Translations under genes and position numbers: made by a program
Shown here: in pieces, positions 1-5,919 of the stretch
How the letters are laid out: every line of letters starts with the position of its first letter
Position numbering within the stretch: position 1 is the first letter of the stretch
Notes under the pieces: model-generated
Databases searched by the model: none
Told to the model about the DNA's origin: nothing
Seen by the model: only the letters and a program-made list of their open reading frames with translations
Source: Clostridiaceae bacterium
GTDB taxonomy: Bacteria > Bacillota > Clostridia > Lachnospirales > Lachnospiraceae
NCBI GenBank assembly: GCA_910575435.1
Contig: CAJTGI010000010.1
Coordinates: forward strand, 1 to 64,000
Direction: 5' to 3'
Length of the DNA stretch: 64,000 nucleotides

Positions 1-143
1 CTGTAACGCTCGAAGTCTGCTCCCAAATCCCGGAGTGCCATCGCCTGGCTCCCGATTCCGGCAAAGAGTTCGATCAGCCGTATGGGCTTGTCTATCCTAA
101 ACGCCGGGTACATCATGTCGAATATGTCTATCTGCCCCTCCAT
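1..143 (-). CDS. C5-cytosine DNA methyltransferase, N-terminal part (runs off window)
   Basis: The 47 visible residues contain LIELFAGIGSQAMALRDLG, the SAM-binding motif I (FAGxGS/G) of Dcm-type C5-cytosine methyltransferases. The start is set by an AAGGAGGG Shine-Dalgarno 2-3 bases before the ATG at 143. About 20 residues precede motif I, as in phage-borne solitary methyltransferases. It is the last visible gene of the leftward operon, 82 bases after the HNH reading frame. The enzyme would methylate cytosine in DNA and may protect the element from host restriction. The catalytic PC motif and the recognition domain lie outside the window, so activity cannot be judged. Confidence 0.85.
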   Translation of the reverse strand, partial: MEGQIDIFDMMYPAFRIDKPIRLIELFAGIGSQAMALRDLGADFERY

Positions 144-225
144 GTCCCTCCTTTCCCGGGGGACTGCTGCCCCCGGCTTTGCCAAACCTCCAGTTTCTGT
201 ATGTGATACGCAAATGCGGTACAGC

Positions 226-566
226 CTAGTATAACTTCCCGCCCATCAGCCTCCTTACCACCTCTTCCCCTGGATACAGCCCTCCCACCATGGTCACCTT
301 CCGAAAATGCTTGTCAAAATACCTGCTCGTCCTCCCCAGCTTCCGGCTGATGGTATCGATATCAAAATAATCGCCCTCCGGGAACAGCTCGAACAACTTC
401 CCCTGCAGCTCTTTTTTAGTTCCAGGTCCTTCTCCCGGTTTCTGTGCGGGCCATCGTCCCCCTCATGCTCTTCTAATGTCATCTCTGCCAGGTTCAGGTC
501 AAAATCCAGCCCGCCCTGGCTTCTGAAAATTATGTGATGCTTGTGCATCCCGAAAATATCTCCCAT
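226..566 (-). CDS. HNH endonuclease-like protein, split over two frames at a -1 slippery site
   Basis: The first frame (ATG at 566) opens with HKHHIIFRSQGG and continues with an Asn and GPHRN, the His-Asn-His pattern of small phage HNH nucleases. It then enters a sequence with no likeness to a protein and stops near 294. At about 411-417 the codons CTA AAA AAG contain the heptamer A AAA AAG. Moving to the -1 frame gives KKELQGKLFELFPEG and then a plausible helical tail ending in VVRRLMGGKLY at 226, for 113 residues in total. An AAGGA lies about 10 bases before the heptamer. So it is either a programmed -1 frameshift or a lost A in a run of A. The ATG follows the stop of the replication gene directly. 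Confidence 0.7.
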
Positions 567-2048
567 TTATCTGTCCCTCTCTATGCTCAGTCCCTTTGTC
601 TGCTTCCTTCTTTCCCGCATCTCTTCCGAGTAGTCGTTCCCATTCTCCTTCACGGATGACAGCCGAAAGCCCTCTGCCGCTGCCAGAAACCTGTCAATCA
701 GATCTTCATTCTTCACATTCTTGTACCCATTTTCCTTTTGCTGCCGGAATCGTCCCAGTATGCCAGCATGGAGATAGCCGCTCCCGGAATGAACCTCCAA
801 ATGGCATGGCTTTAGACAAGACAGTGCCTCCCTTGCCATAATCAGTTCTGCCCGATTCTTCGTGGTGCCGGTAATGCGTCCTGCATATTTCCTCGTCTTC
901 GCCTCTCCGCCCTGCACGGCTTCAAGAACAATGCTGTATGTAGCCTCGCCGTCTGCCAAAGTTCCCTTCCAGTCATATTCCAGGTATGCCTTGCAGGGCA
1001 GAACGCCGCCAGATATAGCATTTCCTCTGTCCGGCGCATTTTTTCCTTTCCTCTCCATGCCTTCCCCCTTCTTGTCCCAGACGCTCTCCCTGCGGCGTAG
1101 CCTGGAATACAAATAGAACCCTCCAAACTCTTGGCTTATGTATGTGGTACTGTCCAGATACCTGAATCTTCCTTGGTATAGCCTCTCCAGTAATTCTGCC
1201 CTTCCGTCTCCCATGCGGATAATCTCCGCAAACTTGCGGCGGGACAGCTTCGTGACGCTCTTATACACTTTGGGCTTGTCCAGGTTTTTGGATGGGCAAT
1301 AAGAATGCCGTCCCTTCTCCCTCTCCAACTTGCTGATATACTTGGCAAAGCCAGTGAGCTCGAAGTCATCCGGCTGGCACCTGTCCACCCTGCAGCGACC
1401 TTTCCCCCAGAGGCCCTCTACCTCGTCCCGATCCAGCCCGCCCGACATGATCAGATGGTGGTGGATGCGGACTTTTTTCGTCCGCTCCCCTTCTGGCACG
1501 AACTCAGTCACATAGATATATTTCAGGGGCGGCAGGCCCTGCTTTTTTCGCCGCCGCTTCACCCTCTCCAGGTAATTCACCATGTCCTTCTTCGCCCGCT
1601 CCTCCGTGGGCAGGTAGCCGTCCTCGTAGGTCAGGTGGACGATGTAGTCCCGCTTGCAGAAGTTGGCGTTGACCAGGCGCACAAGGTTCTTGATCCTGTT
1701 CTTGTTGTTGAGATTCTTCTGGGCTTCCCTGGATGCCTTGGCTTTTGCCGCCCTGGACATGTCTTTCCGAAGAAATGCCGGGTACATGTCGATCTCCACC
1801 ATGTCCCCCGCCATAATCGTCCGGGTGCATATCCTCGCCCTTCTCAGTGGCCCGAACTTCCGGCGGATGTACTCCTCCCTAGATTCCTCGCCGAGTATCG
1901 AGGGGTTGTACAGGTCCTCGAGGCAGATCTGGCCATCCTCTTCCGGCTGCTTCCTCTCCCGGAAGGGATTCACGGCATGGTACTCCCACTGATTCCCGAA
2001 GATGTTCTCGAAATCCAACTGAAAATAATCTCTTACCTTATATCCCAT
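567..2048 (-). CDS. HUH replication initiator (ORF2/G2P type) fused to an RNase H-like domain
   Basis: This 493-residue protein has a central block typical of Microviridae/Inoviridae-type rolling-circle initiators: KVRIHHHLIMSGG (HUH motif, His196-198), then a helix with AKYISK (candidate nicking Tyr237) and the SKNLDKPK signature. It would nick a double-strand origin and stay bound to the 5' end. Residues 352-440 look like an RNase H fold: beta strands, TKNRAELIMAREAL (equivalent of catalytic Glu48, here Glu401) and LEVHSGSGYL where active enzymes have a TDSxY motif. The two other catalytic Asp positions seem to be missing, so this domain may only bind nucleic acid. The ATG at 2048 follows GTGGAG. 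It is translated just before the HNH gene. Confidence 0.75.
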   Translation of the reverse strand: MGYKVRDYFQLDFENIFGNQWEYHAVNPFRERKQPEEDGQICLEDLYNPSILGEESREEYIRRKFGPLRRARICTRTIMAGDMVEIDMYPAFLRKDMSRAAKAKASREAQKNLNNKNRIKNLVRLVNANFCKRDYIVHLTYEDGYLPTEERAKKDMVNYLERVKRRRKKQGLPPLKYIYVTEFVPEGERTKKVRIHHHLIMSGGLDRDEVEGLWGKGRCRVDRCQPDDFELTGFAKYISKLEREKGRHSYCPSKNLDKPKVYKSVTKLSRRKFAEIIRMGDGRAELLERLYQGRFRYLDSTTYISQEFGGFYLYSRLRRRESVWDKKGEGMERKGKNAPDRGNAISGGVLPCKAYLEYDWKGTLADGEATYSIVLEAVQGGEAKTRKYAGRITGTTKNRAELIMAREALSCLKPCHLEVHSGSGYLHAGILGRFRQQKENGYKNVKNEDLIDRFLAAAEGFRLSSVKENGNDYSEEMRERRKQTKGLSIERDR

Positions 2049-2193
2049 ACTCCACCACCGTTGTCTGATTTTTTAAGACTCATTACGAGGACGATAAAGG
2101 CACTCAAAGCGCCCAATTTCCTTGACTTGTCCGGCGATACGCAGTATAATGAATTTGTCTGAGTATTTTTTTGCGTTTCGCAGACGCCTTTCT

Positions 2194-2223
2194 GGAGCAG
2201 CCCACGTGGCTGCTCCTTTTTTT
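2194..2223 (+). terminator. Perfect 9-bp hairpin with T run, upstream of the replication gene
   Basis: GGAGCAGCC and GGCTGCTCC enclose a 5-base loop and are followed by seven T on the plus strand. No plus-strand gene ends here, so it may terminate an antisense transcript or be a replication-origin hairpin of the rolling-circle element. The 400-bp gap 2049-2448 otherwise holds two copies of a dispersed repeat and no convincing gene. Confidence 0.45.
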
Positions 2224-2281
2224 CTTGACTGGAAACTCCCCGCCTTCTTCTAAGAACTTTAGTTCTTTGGCGATTCGCAAC

Positions 2282-2328
2282 TTTGCCTGGCGAGGTGTTT
2301 TCGAGCCCGGCTAAACTTCGCACCTTCT
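2282..2328 (+). repeat. Dispersed palindromic repeat, copy A
   Basis: These 47 bp are identical to copy B at 2404-2450 and closely matched, inverted, at 27008-27052 in the xylB leader. The unit reads TTTGCCTGGCGAGGTG and later CGGCTAAACTTCGCACCT, with internal self-complementarity. A flanking palindrome AAGAACTTTAGTTCTT (about 2252-2267) also recurs near 26937-26952. Confidence 0.8.
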
Positions 2329-2403
2329 TACCCTATAGGAAGCCTCTCGCTTTCTCGATGCGAAGAACGCTGGTTCTGCGTTCTTCTTAGGTGCGATCGT
2401 AGT

Positions 2404-2450
2404 TTTGCCTGGCGAGGTGTTTTCGAGCCCGGCTAAACTTCGCACCTTCT
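2404..2450 (+). repeat. Dispersed palindromic repeat, copy B
   Basis: Identical over 47 bp to copy A. Together with the preceding AGGTGCGA it forms a long hairpin with TCGCACCT, the layout of REP/BIME-like elements. Just upstream (about 2363-2391) is a second palindrome, GAAGAACGC paired with GCGTTCTTC, which recurs at about 27062-27087 and 59651-59674. The copy ends in the stop codon of the hydrolase gene. Confidence 0.8.
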
Positions 2451-3024
2451 ACTCTGCCAGGCAGAAGTATTCTCCGTCCAGTTTCTTATGCACCTTCCCC
2501 TGGGGGAACATTGCCTGGTACACCAGGCTGTCCGGGTACTCGTCCACCCCATAGACCAGCAGTTCCTCGGCGATCTCCAACGCCCGCTCCGATGGATGCA
2601 CCCCGTCCAGCCCCGGTGCCGTGGCGTACGCCCTGCCCCCGCCTCCCTCCTGATAGATCACGCCCCTTAGCGTGTCTGGGTAATGCGGGGACTTCACACG
2701 TTTCAGGACGCACACCCCGGTAAGCACCAGGGTCTCGTCATGGATGGCGGAGCCGTTTTCTGCCTCGATCAGCTTTGCCAGGAGCATGACGTTTTCTTCC
2801 GTGTGCAGCTTGTCCGGCTTTGTTGCCTCCTCTGGCTCTGCCGTTTCCTCCGGCACCTGCGGCCGCCAGGACCGTTCCGGCTCCTTCTCCGCCGCTAGGG
2901 CGAAGGCGTTCCAGGGGGCGTAGTTCCGGGTGGACATGTTTTTTGCGTTTACGTCTATAAGGCTTGCCAGCAGCCAGGATGCCACTATGAGGCATGCCAT
3001 TAGCAGAATGCTTCTTGTCTTCAT
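2449..3024 (-). CDS. SleB-type (Hydrolase_2) cell wall hydrolase, membrane anchored
   Basis: The 191-residue protein has an N-terminal hydrophobic segment (about residues 4-26), a Pro/Glu-rich linker (50-75) and a C-terminal domain with LLAKLIEAENGS, VCVLKRVKSPHYPDTLRGVI and a GLDGVHPSERALEIAEELL block, matching the Hydrolase_2/SleB fold of spore-cortex and phage muralytic enzymes. The Glu in LIEAENG is the expected catalytic acid. It would cut peptidoglycan at the outer membrane face and could serve element transfer or phage lysis. Its ATG overlaps the stop of the 66-residue gene upstream (ATGA), so the two are translationally coupled. Confidence 0.75.
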   Translation of the reverse strand: MKTRSILLMACLIVASWLLASLIDVNAKNMSTRNYAPWNAFALAAEKEPERSWRPQVPEETAEPEEATKPDKLHTEENVMLLAKLIEAENGSAIHDETLVLTGVCVLKRVKSPHYPDTLRGVIYQEGGGGRAYATAPGLDGVHPSERALEIAEELLVYGVDEYPDSLVYQAMFPQGKVHKKLDGEYFCLAE

Positions 3025-3221
3025 CCTTCTTCACCTCCTTTCAGTTCAATCATCAACCCCTTGCTTATGGATGACGAGAGGCCCGCCACTTCCTCGTCCA
3101 TGCGCTTCTGCAGCTCCACAGTTCCCTGCCGCACGAGCCCTCCGTAAAATTTGTACATTCCCCTCCACACGTACATCATGTCGGAAGGCTTCATTTTGTC
3201 TATAACGTCTTTCAACTTCAT
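3021..3221 (-). CDS. Small protein of unknown function, 66 aa
   Basis: Starts at the ATG at 3221, six bases after a strong AGGAGGTGA. An in-frame upstream extension to 3269 is unlikely because that Shine-Dalgarno would lie inside it. The product begins MKLKDVIDKMKPSDMMYVW, is mixed charged and hydrophobic, and shows no family I recognise. The ATGA overlap with the SleB-like gene suggests a shared role. The 320-base leader upstream of it is unusually structured. Confidence 0.65.
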   Translation of the reverse strand: MKLKDVIDKMKPSDMMYVWRGMYKFYGGLVRQGTVELQKRMDEEVAGLSSSISKGLMIELKGGEEG

Positions 3222-3239
3222 GGAATCACCTCCTGTTCT

Positions 3240-3515
3240 TTTTTTATTCCCGGACGGCGGCGGAAGCAATTAGTTTTGAAACAAAGGGCCGCCATCCGGG
3301 GCGCATCCAGATACTTGCACCTGTTGTGTGTGGATGCTGGCGGTTAGCCCGCCTGGGCTGCATGGGTAAGGGCACTGCGCCCATGCTCGCAATCCCTTCG
3401 GCAGCCTTATCAACTACCGAAGGGCAAGTATTATAAGGAGAATATGCCGGGAACTTATCCCGGCCAATCCCCCGCCCGGAATTGAACCGGGCTTACCACC
3501 GTCCGGCGGGGGATT
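3240..3515 (-). ncRNA. Highly structured leader RNA with tRNA-like T-arm/acceptor module
   Basis: Read on the minus strand from 3515 down, the noncoding stretch folds into a series of hairpins. First is a 9-bp acceptor-like stem (3507-3515 with 3466-3474) holding a CCCGG-TTCAATT-CCGGG arm like a tRNA T arm. Then come GCCGGGA/TCCCGGC (3446-3464), CCCTTCGG/CCGAAGGG (about 3394-3424), GCATGGG/CCCATGC (about 3359-3385), GCATCCA/TGGATGC (about 3303-3337) and CCGGATGGCGG paired with CCGCCGTCCGG (about 3250-3300). It ends just before the 66-residue gene. No known RNA family was recognised; ROOL and GOLLD are both much longer. Confidence 0.5.
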
Positions 3516-3543
3516 TTTCTGCGGAATCGCAACGAATATATCT

Positions 3544-3768
3544 CTATACTCCCTGTGCTGACATTTCCGTCCAATGCCCATCCGTGGAATAAAGCCACTC
3601 GATAGAGCCGTCTTCGTACTGCATCACTCCGTTTGCCCAAAACGTCCAGCCACTGGCGACATTCCTCATCAGCGCACCCCCATCCAACCCACGGATGCAA
3701 AGGTACTCCCCTCCACCCCTGTTCTTGTAGGTCTTCCCCTGTTCTGGCGTAATCCTTTTTCCGTCCAT
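3544..3768 (-). CDS. Small phage-type protein of unknown function, 74 aa
   Basis: The start at 3768 follows GGGAGG by nine bases, which is preferred to the longer frame from 3819. Visible features are KTYKNRGGGEYLCIRG near the N-terminus, SGWTFWANGV and a C-terminal YEDGSIEWLYSTDGHW. This pattern recurs in short hypothetical proteins of clostridial phages and integrative elements that I recognise only as a conserved group without known function. The tRNA-like RNA module begins 29 bases after its stop. Confidence 0.7.
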   Translation of the reverse strand: MDGKRITPEQGKTYKNRGGGEYLCIRGLDGGALMRNVASGWTFWANGVMQYEDGSIEWLYSTDGHWTEMSAQGV

Positions 3769-3785
3769 GCCTTTTCCCTCCCTTC

Positions 3786-3977
3786 TTAATATAAATACCT
3801 CTTTACTCCATCGCTGCAAAATGCTTTTATAAAAAGCTCTTTTCCGTTTTCCTTGGCTTTTTTAACAATGTCTTGGGCTTGATTCAAAATTGGTGTCTTG
3901 CCATAGTAAGTGCCATTTTCTGTGGGAGATTGCGGGTACTCATAAATTCCATACCCTGTAATTGTGTAATTTTTCAT
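3786..3977 (-). CDS. Small protein of unknown function, 63 aa
   Basis: Starts MKNYTITGYGIYEYPQ at 3977 behind GAGAGGAATAAGGAA. The predicted fold is beta then alpha, with a basic helix (AQDIVKKAKENGKELFIKAF) and a C-terminal Tyr-rich end. It is 17 bases upstream of the next gene in the same leftward operon. No family was recognised. Confidence 0.6.
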   Translation of the reverse strand: MKNYTITGYGIYEYPQSPTENGTYYGKTPILNQAQDIVKKAKENGKELFIKAFCSDGVKRYLY

Positions 3978-4006
3978 TTCCTTATTCCTCTCTATCACCC
4001 GCCAAA

Positions 4007-4141
4007 CTAACTCAAGGTCTCCAGTAGTGCCATAGCTTCCTCGAATCTGCACCGGGCGATTAGTTCTGCCGCCTCCTGCTCTACTTCCGACCTGTGGTCA
4101 AGCCATGCCTGCATTTCCTTGATCTCTTCTGCCTTGTCCAT
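4007..4141 (-). CDS. Micro-protein, 44 aa, paralogue of the gene at 4857-5009
   Basis: Begins MDKAEEIKEMQAWLDHRSE after GGAGGTGGAGGCA and ends in RFEEAMALLETLS. A second gene 700 bases away encodes the same pattern (KEMQAWYDHRTEVEQE and QCRFEEAMKLLAIL). Both are short acidic helical proteins, probably coiled. Their conserved reading frame despite DNA divergence supports real translation. Its leader carries the second tRNA-like RNA module. Confidence 0.65.
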   Translation of the reverse strand: MDKAEEIKEMQAWLDHRSEVEQEAAELIARCRFEEAMALLETLS

Positions 4142-4167
4142 TGCCTCCACCTCCATATAATTTTATT

Positions 4168-4196
4168 GGCTTGCCATCATCAGACCGCCGGGAGCC
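4168..4196 (-). repeat. 29-bp direct repeat in small-gene leader, copy 1
   Basis: The plus-strand sequence GGCTTGCCATCATCAGACCG followed by CCGGGAGCC is identical to 4792-4820. In this copy it forms the downstream flank of the GCCGGGA/TCCCGGC hairpin next to the tRNA-like module. Confidence 0.8.
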
Positions 4197-4256
4197 TATC
4201 CCGGCAAATTCCCCGCCCGGAATCGAACCGGGCATGCCGCCGACCAGCAGGGGAAA
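4187..4256 (-). ncRNA. Second copy of tRNA-like T-arm/acceptor module plus hairpin
   Basis: On the minus strand, TTCCCC (in 4250-4255) pairs with GGGGAA, enclosing a 16-nt linker and the arm CCCGG-TTCGATT-CCGGG, whose loop is exactly a tRNA T loop (TTCGATT). The GCCGGGA/TCCCGGC hairpin follows 3'. Compared with the copy at 3446-3515 the stem bases differ but pairing is kept, while the T-stem and second hairpin are identical. D and anticodon arms are absent, so this is not a functional tRNA. Confidence 0.5.
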
Positions 4257-4328
4257 TCCCTTGAACTGCTGCCCCTCCTACAATATAATGAATGTGCAAC
4301 CAATCTTTAGTGAGAGGAGGTGAGCAAC

Positions 4329-4544
4329 GTGGCAAAAAATGATTTTGAGTTTGATTTTGAAACAGCTATTTCCGATGCATATCATGATGACGAAATTTAC
4401 CAACGTATTGCAGATATTGCAAAGGGCATCGATCTAAACGCCATTAGCACCGAAAAAGCAATAAGGGAACTAATCAAAATCAATTCATCTGTATTCGCCA
4501 AAGTCTTAACGCAATACAACCGTAAATTGCTAGACGAAATCTAA
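4329..4544 (+). CDS. Small acidic protein of unknown function, 71 aa
   Basis: Plus-strand gene in an otherwise leftward block. The GTG at 4329 lies seven bases after AGGAGGTG; the GTG at 4320 is too close to that site. The product starts VAKNDFEFDFETAISDAYHD, is acidic and helical, and matches no family I know. Its 3' end meets the 3' end of the minus-strand gene at 4541 with a four-base overlap of stop codons, a compact convergent arrangement. Confidence 0.6.
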   Translation: MAKNDFEFDFETAISDAYHDDEIYQRIADIAKGIDLNAISTEKAIRELIKINSSVFAKVLTQYNRKLLDEI

Positions 4545-4699
4545 TTTTTGTGGGATTCTTCGGAATCCCTTTTTTCTCTTCCTGATGCTCTCCATAGCGC
4601 ATCCCTCAATCCTGTCATTTCGTCCTCTAGCATCCTTATGGCATCCACAGTCCTGTCCATATGTGCAAACAGTCCGTCCTCGTCAATACTAACTTCCAT
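4541..4699 (-). CDS. Small coiled protein of unknown function, 52 aa
   Basis: Encodes MEVSIDEDGLFAHMDRTVDA and continues with a likely amphipathic helix (RMLEDEMTGLRDALWRASG) and a charged tail. The ATG at 4699 follows GAGGT; a TTG at 4711 behind GAGGAGGAAAG is an equally good alternative start giving four more residues. Frame, helix and position between two other micro-genes of the leftward operon support it, but there is no family match. Confidence 0.5.
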   Translation of the reverse strand: MEVSIDEDGLFAHMDRTVDAIRMLEDEMTGLRDALWRASGREKRDSEESHKN

Positions 4700-4791
4700 A
4701 TCTAACCTCAACTTGTCTTTCCTCCTCTATGAAATAGTTTCGTGCTTAGATTCTTTCTGTAACCTCCAATTTTTCCCTCCCTTCTTCAACC

Positions 4792-4820
4792 GGCTTGCCA
4801 TCATCAGACCGCCGGGAGCC
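4792..4820 (-). repeat. 29-bp direct repeat, copy 2
   Basis: Identical to 4168-4196. Here it lies just downstream of the second paralogous micro-gene and is followed by the palindrome ACGGCCTTAACGGCCGT. The tRNA-like half of the module is missing in this copy. Confidence 0.8.
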
Positions 4821-4856
4821 ACCCGAACGGTGACGGCCTTAACGGCCGTTTCGGCA

Positions 4857-5009
4857 TCAATCCAAAATAGCCAACAATTTCATGGCCTCCTCAAATCTGC
4901 ACTGACTAAACAATTTCCATATCTCCTGCTCTACTTCCGTCCTGTGGTCATACCATGCCTGCATTTCCTTGACCTCCTCTATCCCCTCGTCTATCTTTTT
5001 CATGTTCAT
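4857..5009 (-). CDS. Micro-protein, 50 aa, paralogue of the gene at 4007-4141
   Basis: Begins MNMKKIDEGIEEVKEMQAW and ends CRFEEAMKLLAILD. AGGAGGTG lies six bases before the ATG at 5009. Its start overlaps the stop of the upstream 56-residue gene (ATGA). The shared EMQAW-DHR-EVEQE and CRFEEAM motifs show duplication inside the element. Function unknown. Confidence 0.65.
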   Translation of the reverse strand: MNMKKIDEGIEEVKEMQAWYDHRTEVEQEIWKLFSQCRFEEAMKLLAILD

Positions 5010-5176
5010 GTCTCGCACCTCCTGTATCCCTTCTGTCTCATGAACGAATCCATAAAATCTCTTGTGAACTGCTTCTTAAATTCTTTCTGCTCCTCCTCCG
5101 GAATTGATTCAAAAGGAACTTCCTCTTCTCCCCTTTTTATGTAAAAAGAAAATGTGCATAATTTGGGTTCTTTCAT
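5006..5176 (-). CDS. Small protein of unknown function, 56 aa
   Basis: Begins MKEPKLCTFSFYIKRGEEEV, with a central acidic-basic helix (PEEEQKEFKKQFTRDFMDSF) and a basic end. Start at 5176 behind GAGGGGAA. Stop and next start overlap as ATGA, indicating translational coupling with the 50-residue gene. No family recognised. Confidence 0.6.
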   Translation of the reverse strand: MKEPKLCTFSFYIKRGEEEVPFESIPEEEQKEFKKQFTRDFMDSFMRQKGYRRCET

Positions 5177-5278
5177 TGACTATTCCCCTCTTTCCATTCT
5201 TTTGCTAATAACTATGTATTGCATAATTTGTCCTATGCTTTTCTTATGCGCCCTCGGCCTCGTTTTCAGATTTTGCGC

Positions 5279-5506
5279 TTACTGGTAGTGCTTGCTTTTC
5301 AATTCCTCGGCATATTGATTTTGATGTCTCGGAATTTGATTGCTAGATCCTGATTTATAATAACGTATGGCCATTTCATGATTTGCCCTTGCAGTAATCA
5401 ATGCTGCAAGGGCATTGATATTGTGGTGCTGGTTTGTATTTCCCTTTTCCAATTCATCATTTATTTTGATTGAAAATTGCTGTATAAGGTCATCTACACT
5501 TTTCAT
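5279..5506 (-). CDS. Small protein of unknown function, 75 aa
   Basis: Starts MKSVDDLIQQFSIKINDELE with GAGGGC upstream. The N-terminal two thirds look helical; the tail is rich in Gln, Asn and Lys. It is the second gene after the Cro-like gene in the leftward transcript. I recognise no family. Confidence 0.6.
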   Translation of the reverse strand: MKSVDDLIQQFSIKINDELEKGNTNQHHNINALAALITARANHEMAIRYYKSGSSNQIPRHQNQYAEELKSKHYQ

Positions 5507-5536
5507 GCTGCTGCCCTCATTTCTGTCTGTCGTAAG

Positions 5537-5770
5537 TTAAATACTTTGAACTTCCGTTTCAAAAAAATATTCTTGAACATCATTTACTGTCAAATCAAGA
5601 AGTCTTAATGCCTTGCAAATGTCGGTTTGTCTCCAAAAAACATCTCCATTAATTTTTTTAGAGAGTGTTTTTTCTGACCAATTCATTGCCTTTGCAAAAT
5701 TTTTTTGATTCCCAAATTTTTCAACAATCCTTCCTTTTAATCTACTGTAGTTAAATGCCAAATACCTCAC
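5537..5770 (-). CDS. DUF739 family Cro-like regulator
   Basis: The 77-residue product has the DUF739 layout: FNYSRLKGRIVEKFGNQKNF, then a helix-turn-helix with MNWSEKTLSKKINGDVFW, and a C-terminal VQEYFFET. Such proteins are early-operon regulators of Firmicutes phages and integrative elements, opposing an XRE repressor. It is the first gene of the leftward operon, opposite the repressor at 5920, with a near-consensus promoter and repeated operator-like sequences between them. Confidence 0.85.
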   Translation of the reverse strand: MRYLAFNYSRLKGRIVEKFGNQKNFAKAMNWSEKTLSKKINGDVFWRQTDICKALRLLDLTVNDVQEYFFETEVQSI

Positions 5771-5778
5771 CTCGCTTG

Positions 5779-5856
5779 TTCAATATTTTTAACTTATAAT
5801 TGATACTACCATCAGTTTTTTATTATGTCAATACATAAATTCAATATTTTTAACTT
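5779..5856. promoter_or_regulatory. Candidate operators: 17-bp direct repeats in the switch region
   Basis: TTCAATATTTTTAACTT occurs at 5779-5795 and at 5840-5856, 61 bp apart. One copy covers the start region of the leftward promoter and the other lies between the two promoters. They are likely sites for the XRE repressor or the Cro-like protein. Confidence 0.65.
5803..5831 (-). promoter_or_regulatory. Leftward early promoter
   Basis: On the minus strand: TTGACA (5826-5831), 17 bases, TAGTAT (5803-5808) with an extended TG just before. It would drive the Cro-like gene and the whole leftward operon. Confidence 0.75.
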
Positions 5857-5870
5857 TATTGTTTTATTTA

Positions 5871-5899
5871 TTGAATTTTAGTTCCATTTATGCTATTAT
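5871..5899 (+). promoter_or_regulatory. Repressor promoter
   Basis: TTGAAT (5871-5876), 17 bases, TATTAT (5894-5899) with TGC directly upstream (extended -10). It lies 21 bases before the repressor ATG. Confidence 0.7.
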
Positions 5900-5919
5900 T
5901 ATTCAGAAAGGGGGATTAA

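Noticed and set aside
1305-2162. Plus-strand 285-codon open frame
   Set aside because: It lies antisense to the replication initiator, whose HUH motifs are clear; composition and lack of motifs mark it as a shadow.
4187-4256. Functional tRNA gene
   Set aside because: The T-arm is perfect, but D and anticodon arms cannot be drawn in a 16-nt linker.
4548-5144. Plus-strand 198-codon open frame
   Set aside because: It covers three minus-strand micro-genes that have good ribosome sites and ATGA overlaps; its protein is low-complexity Ser/Leu.
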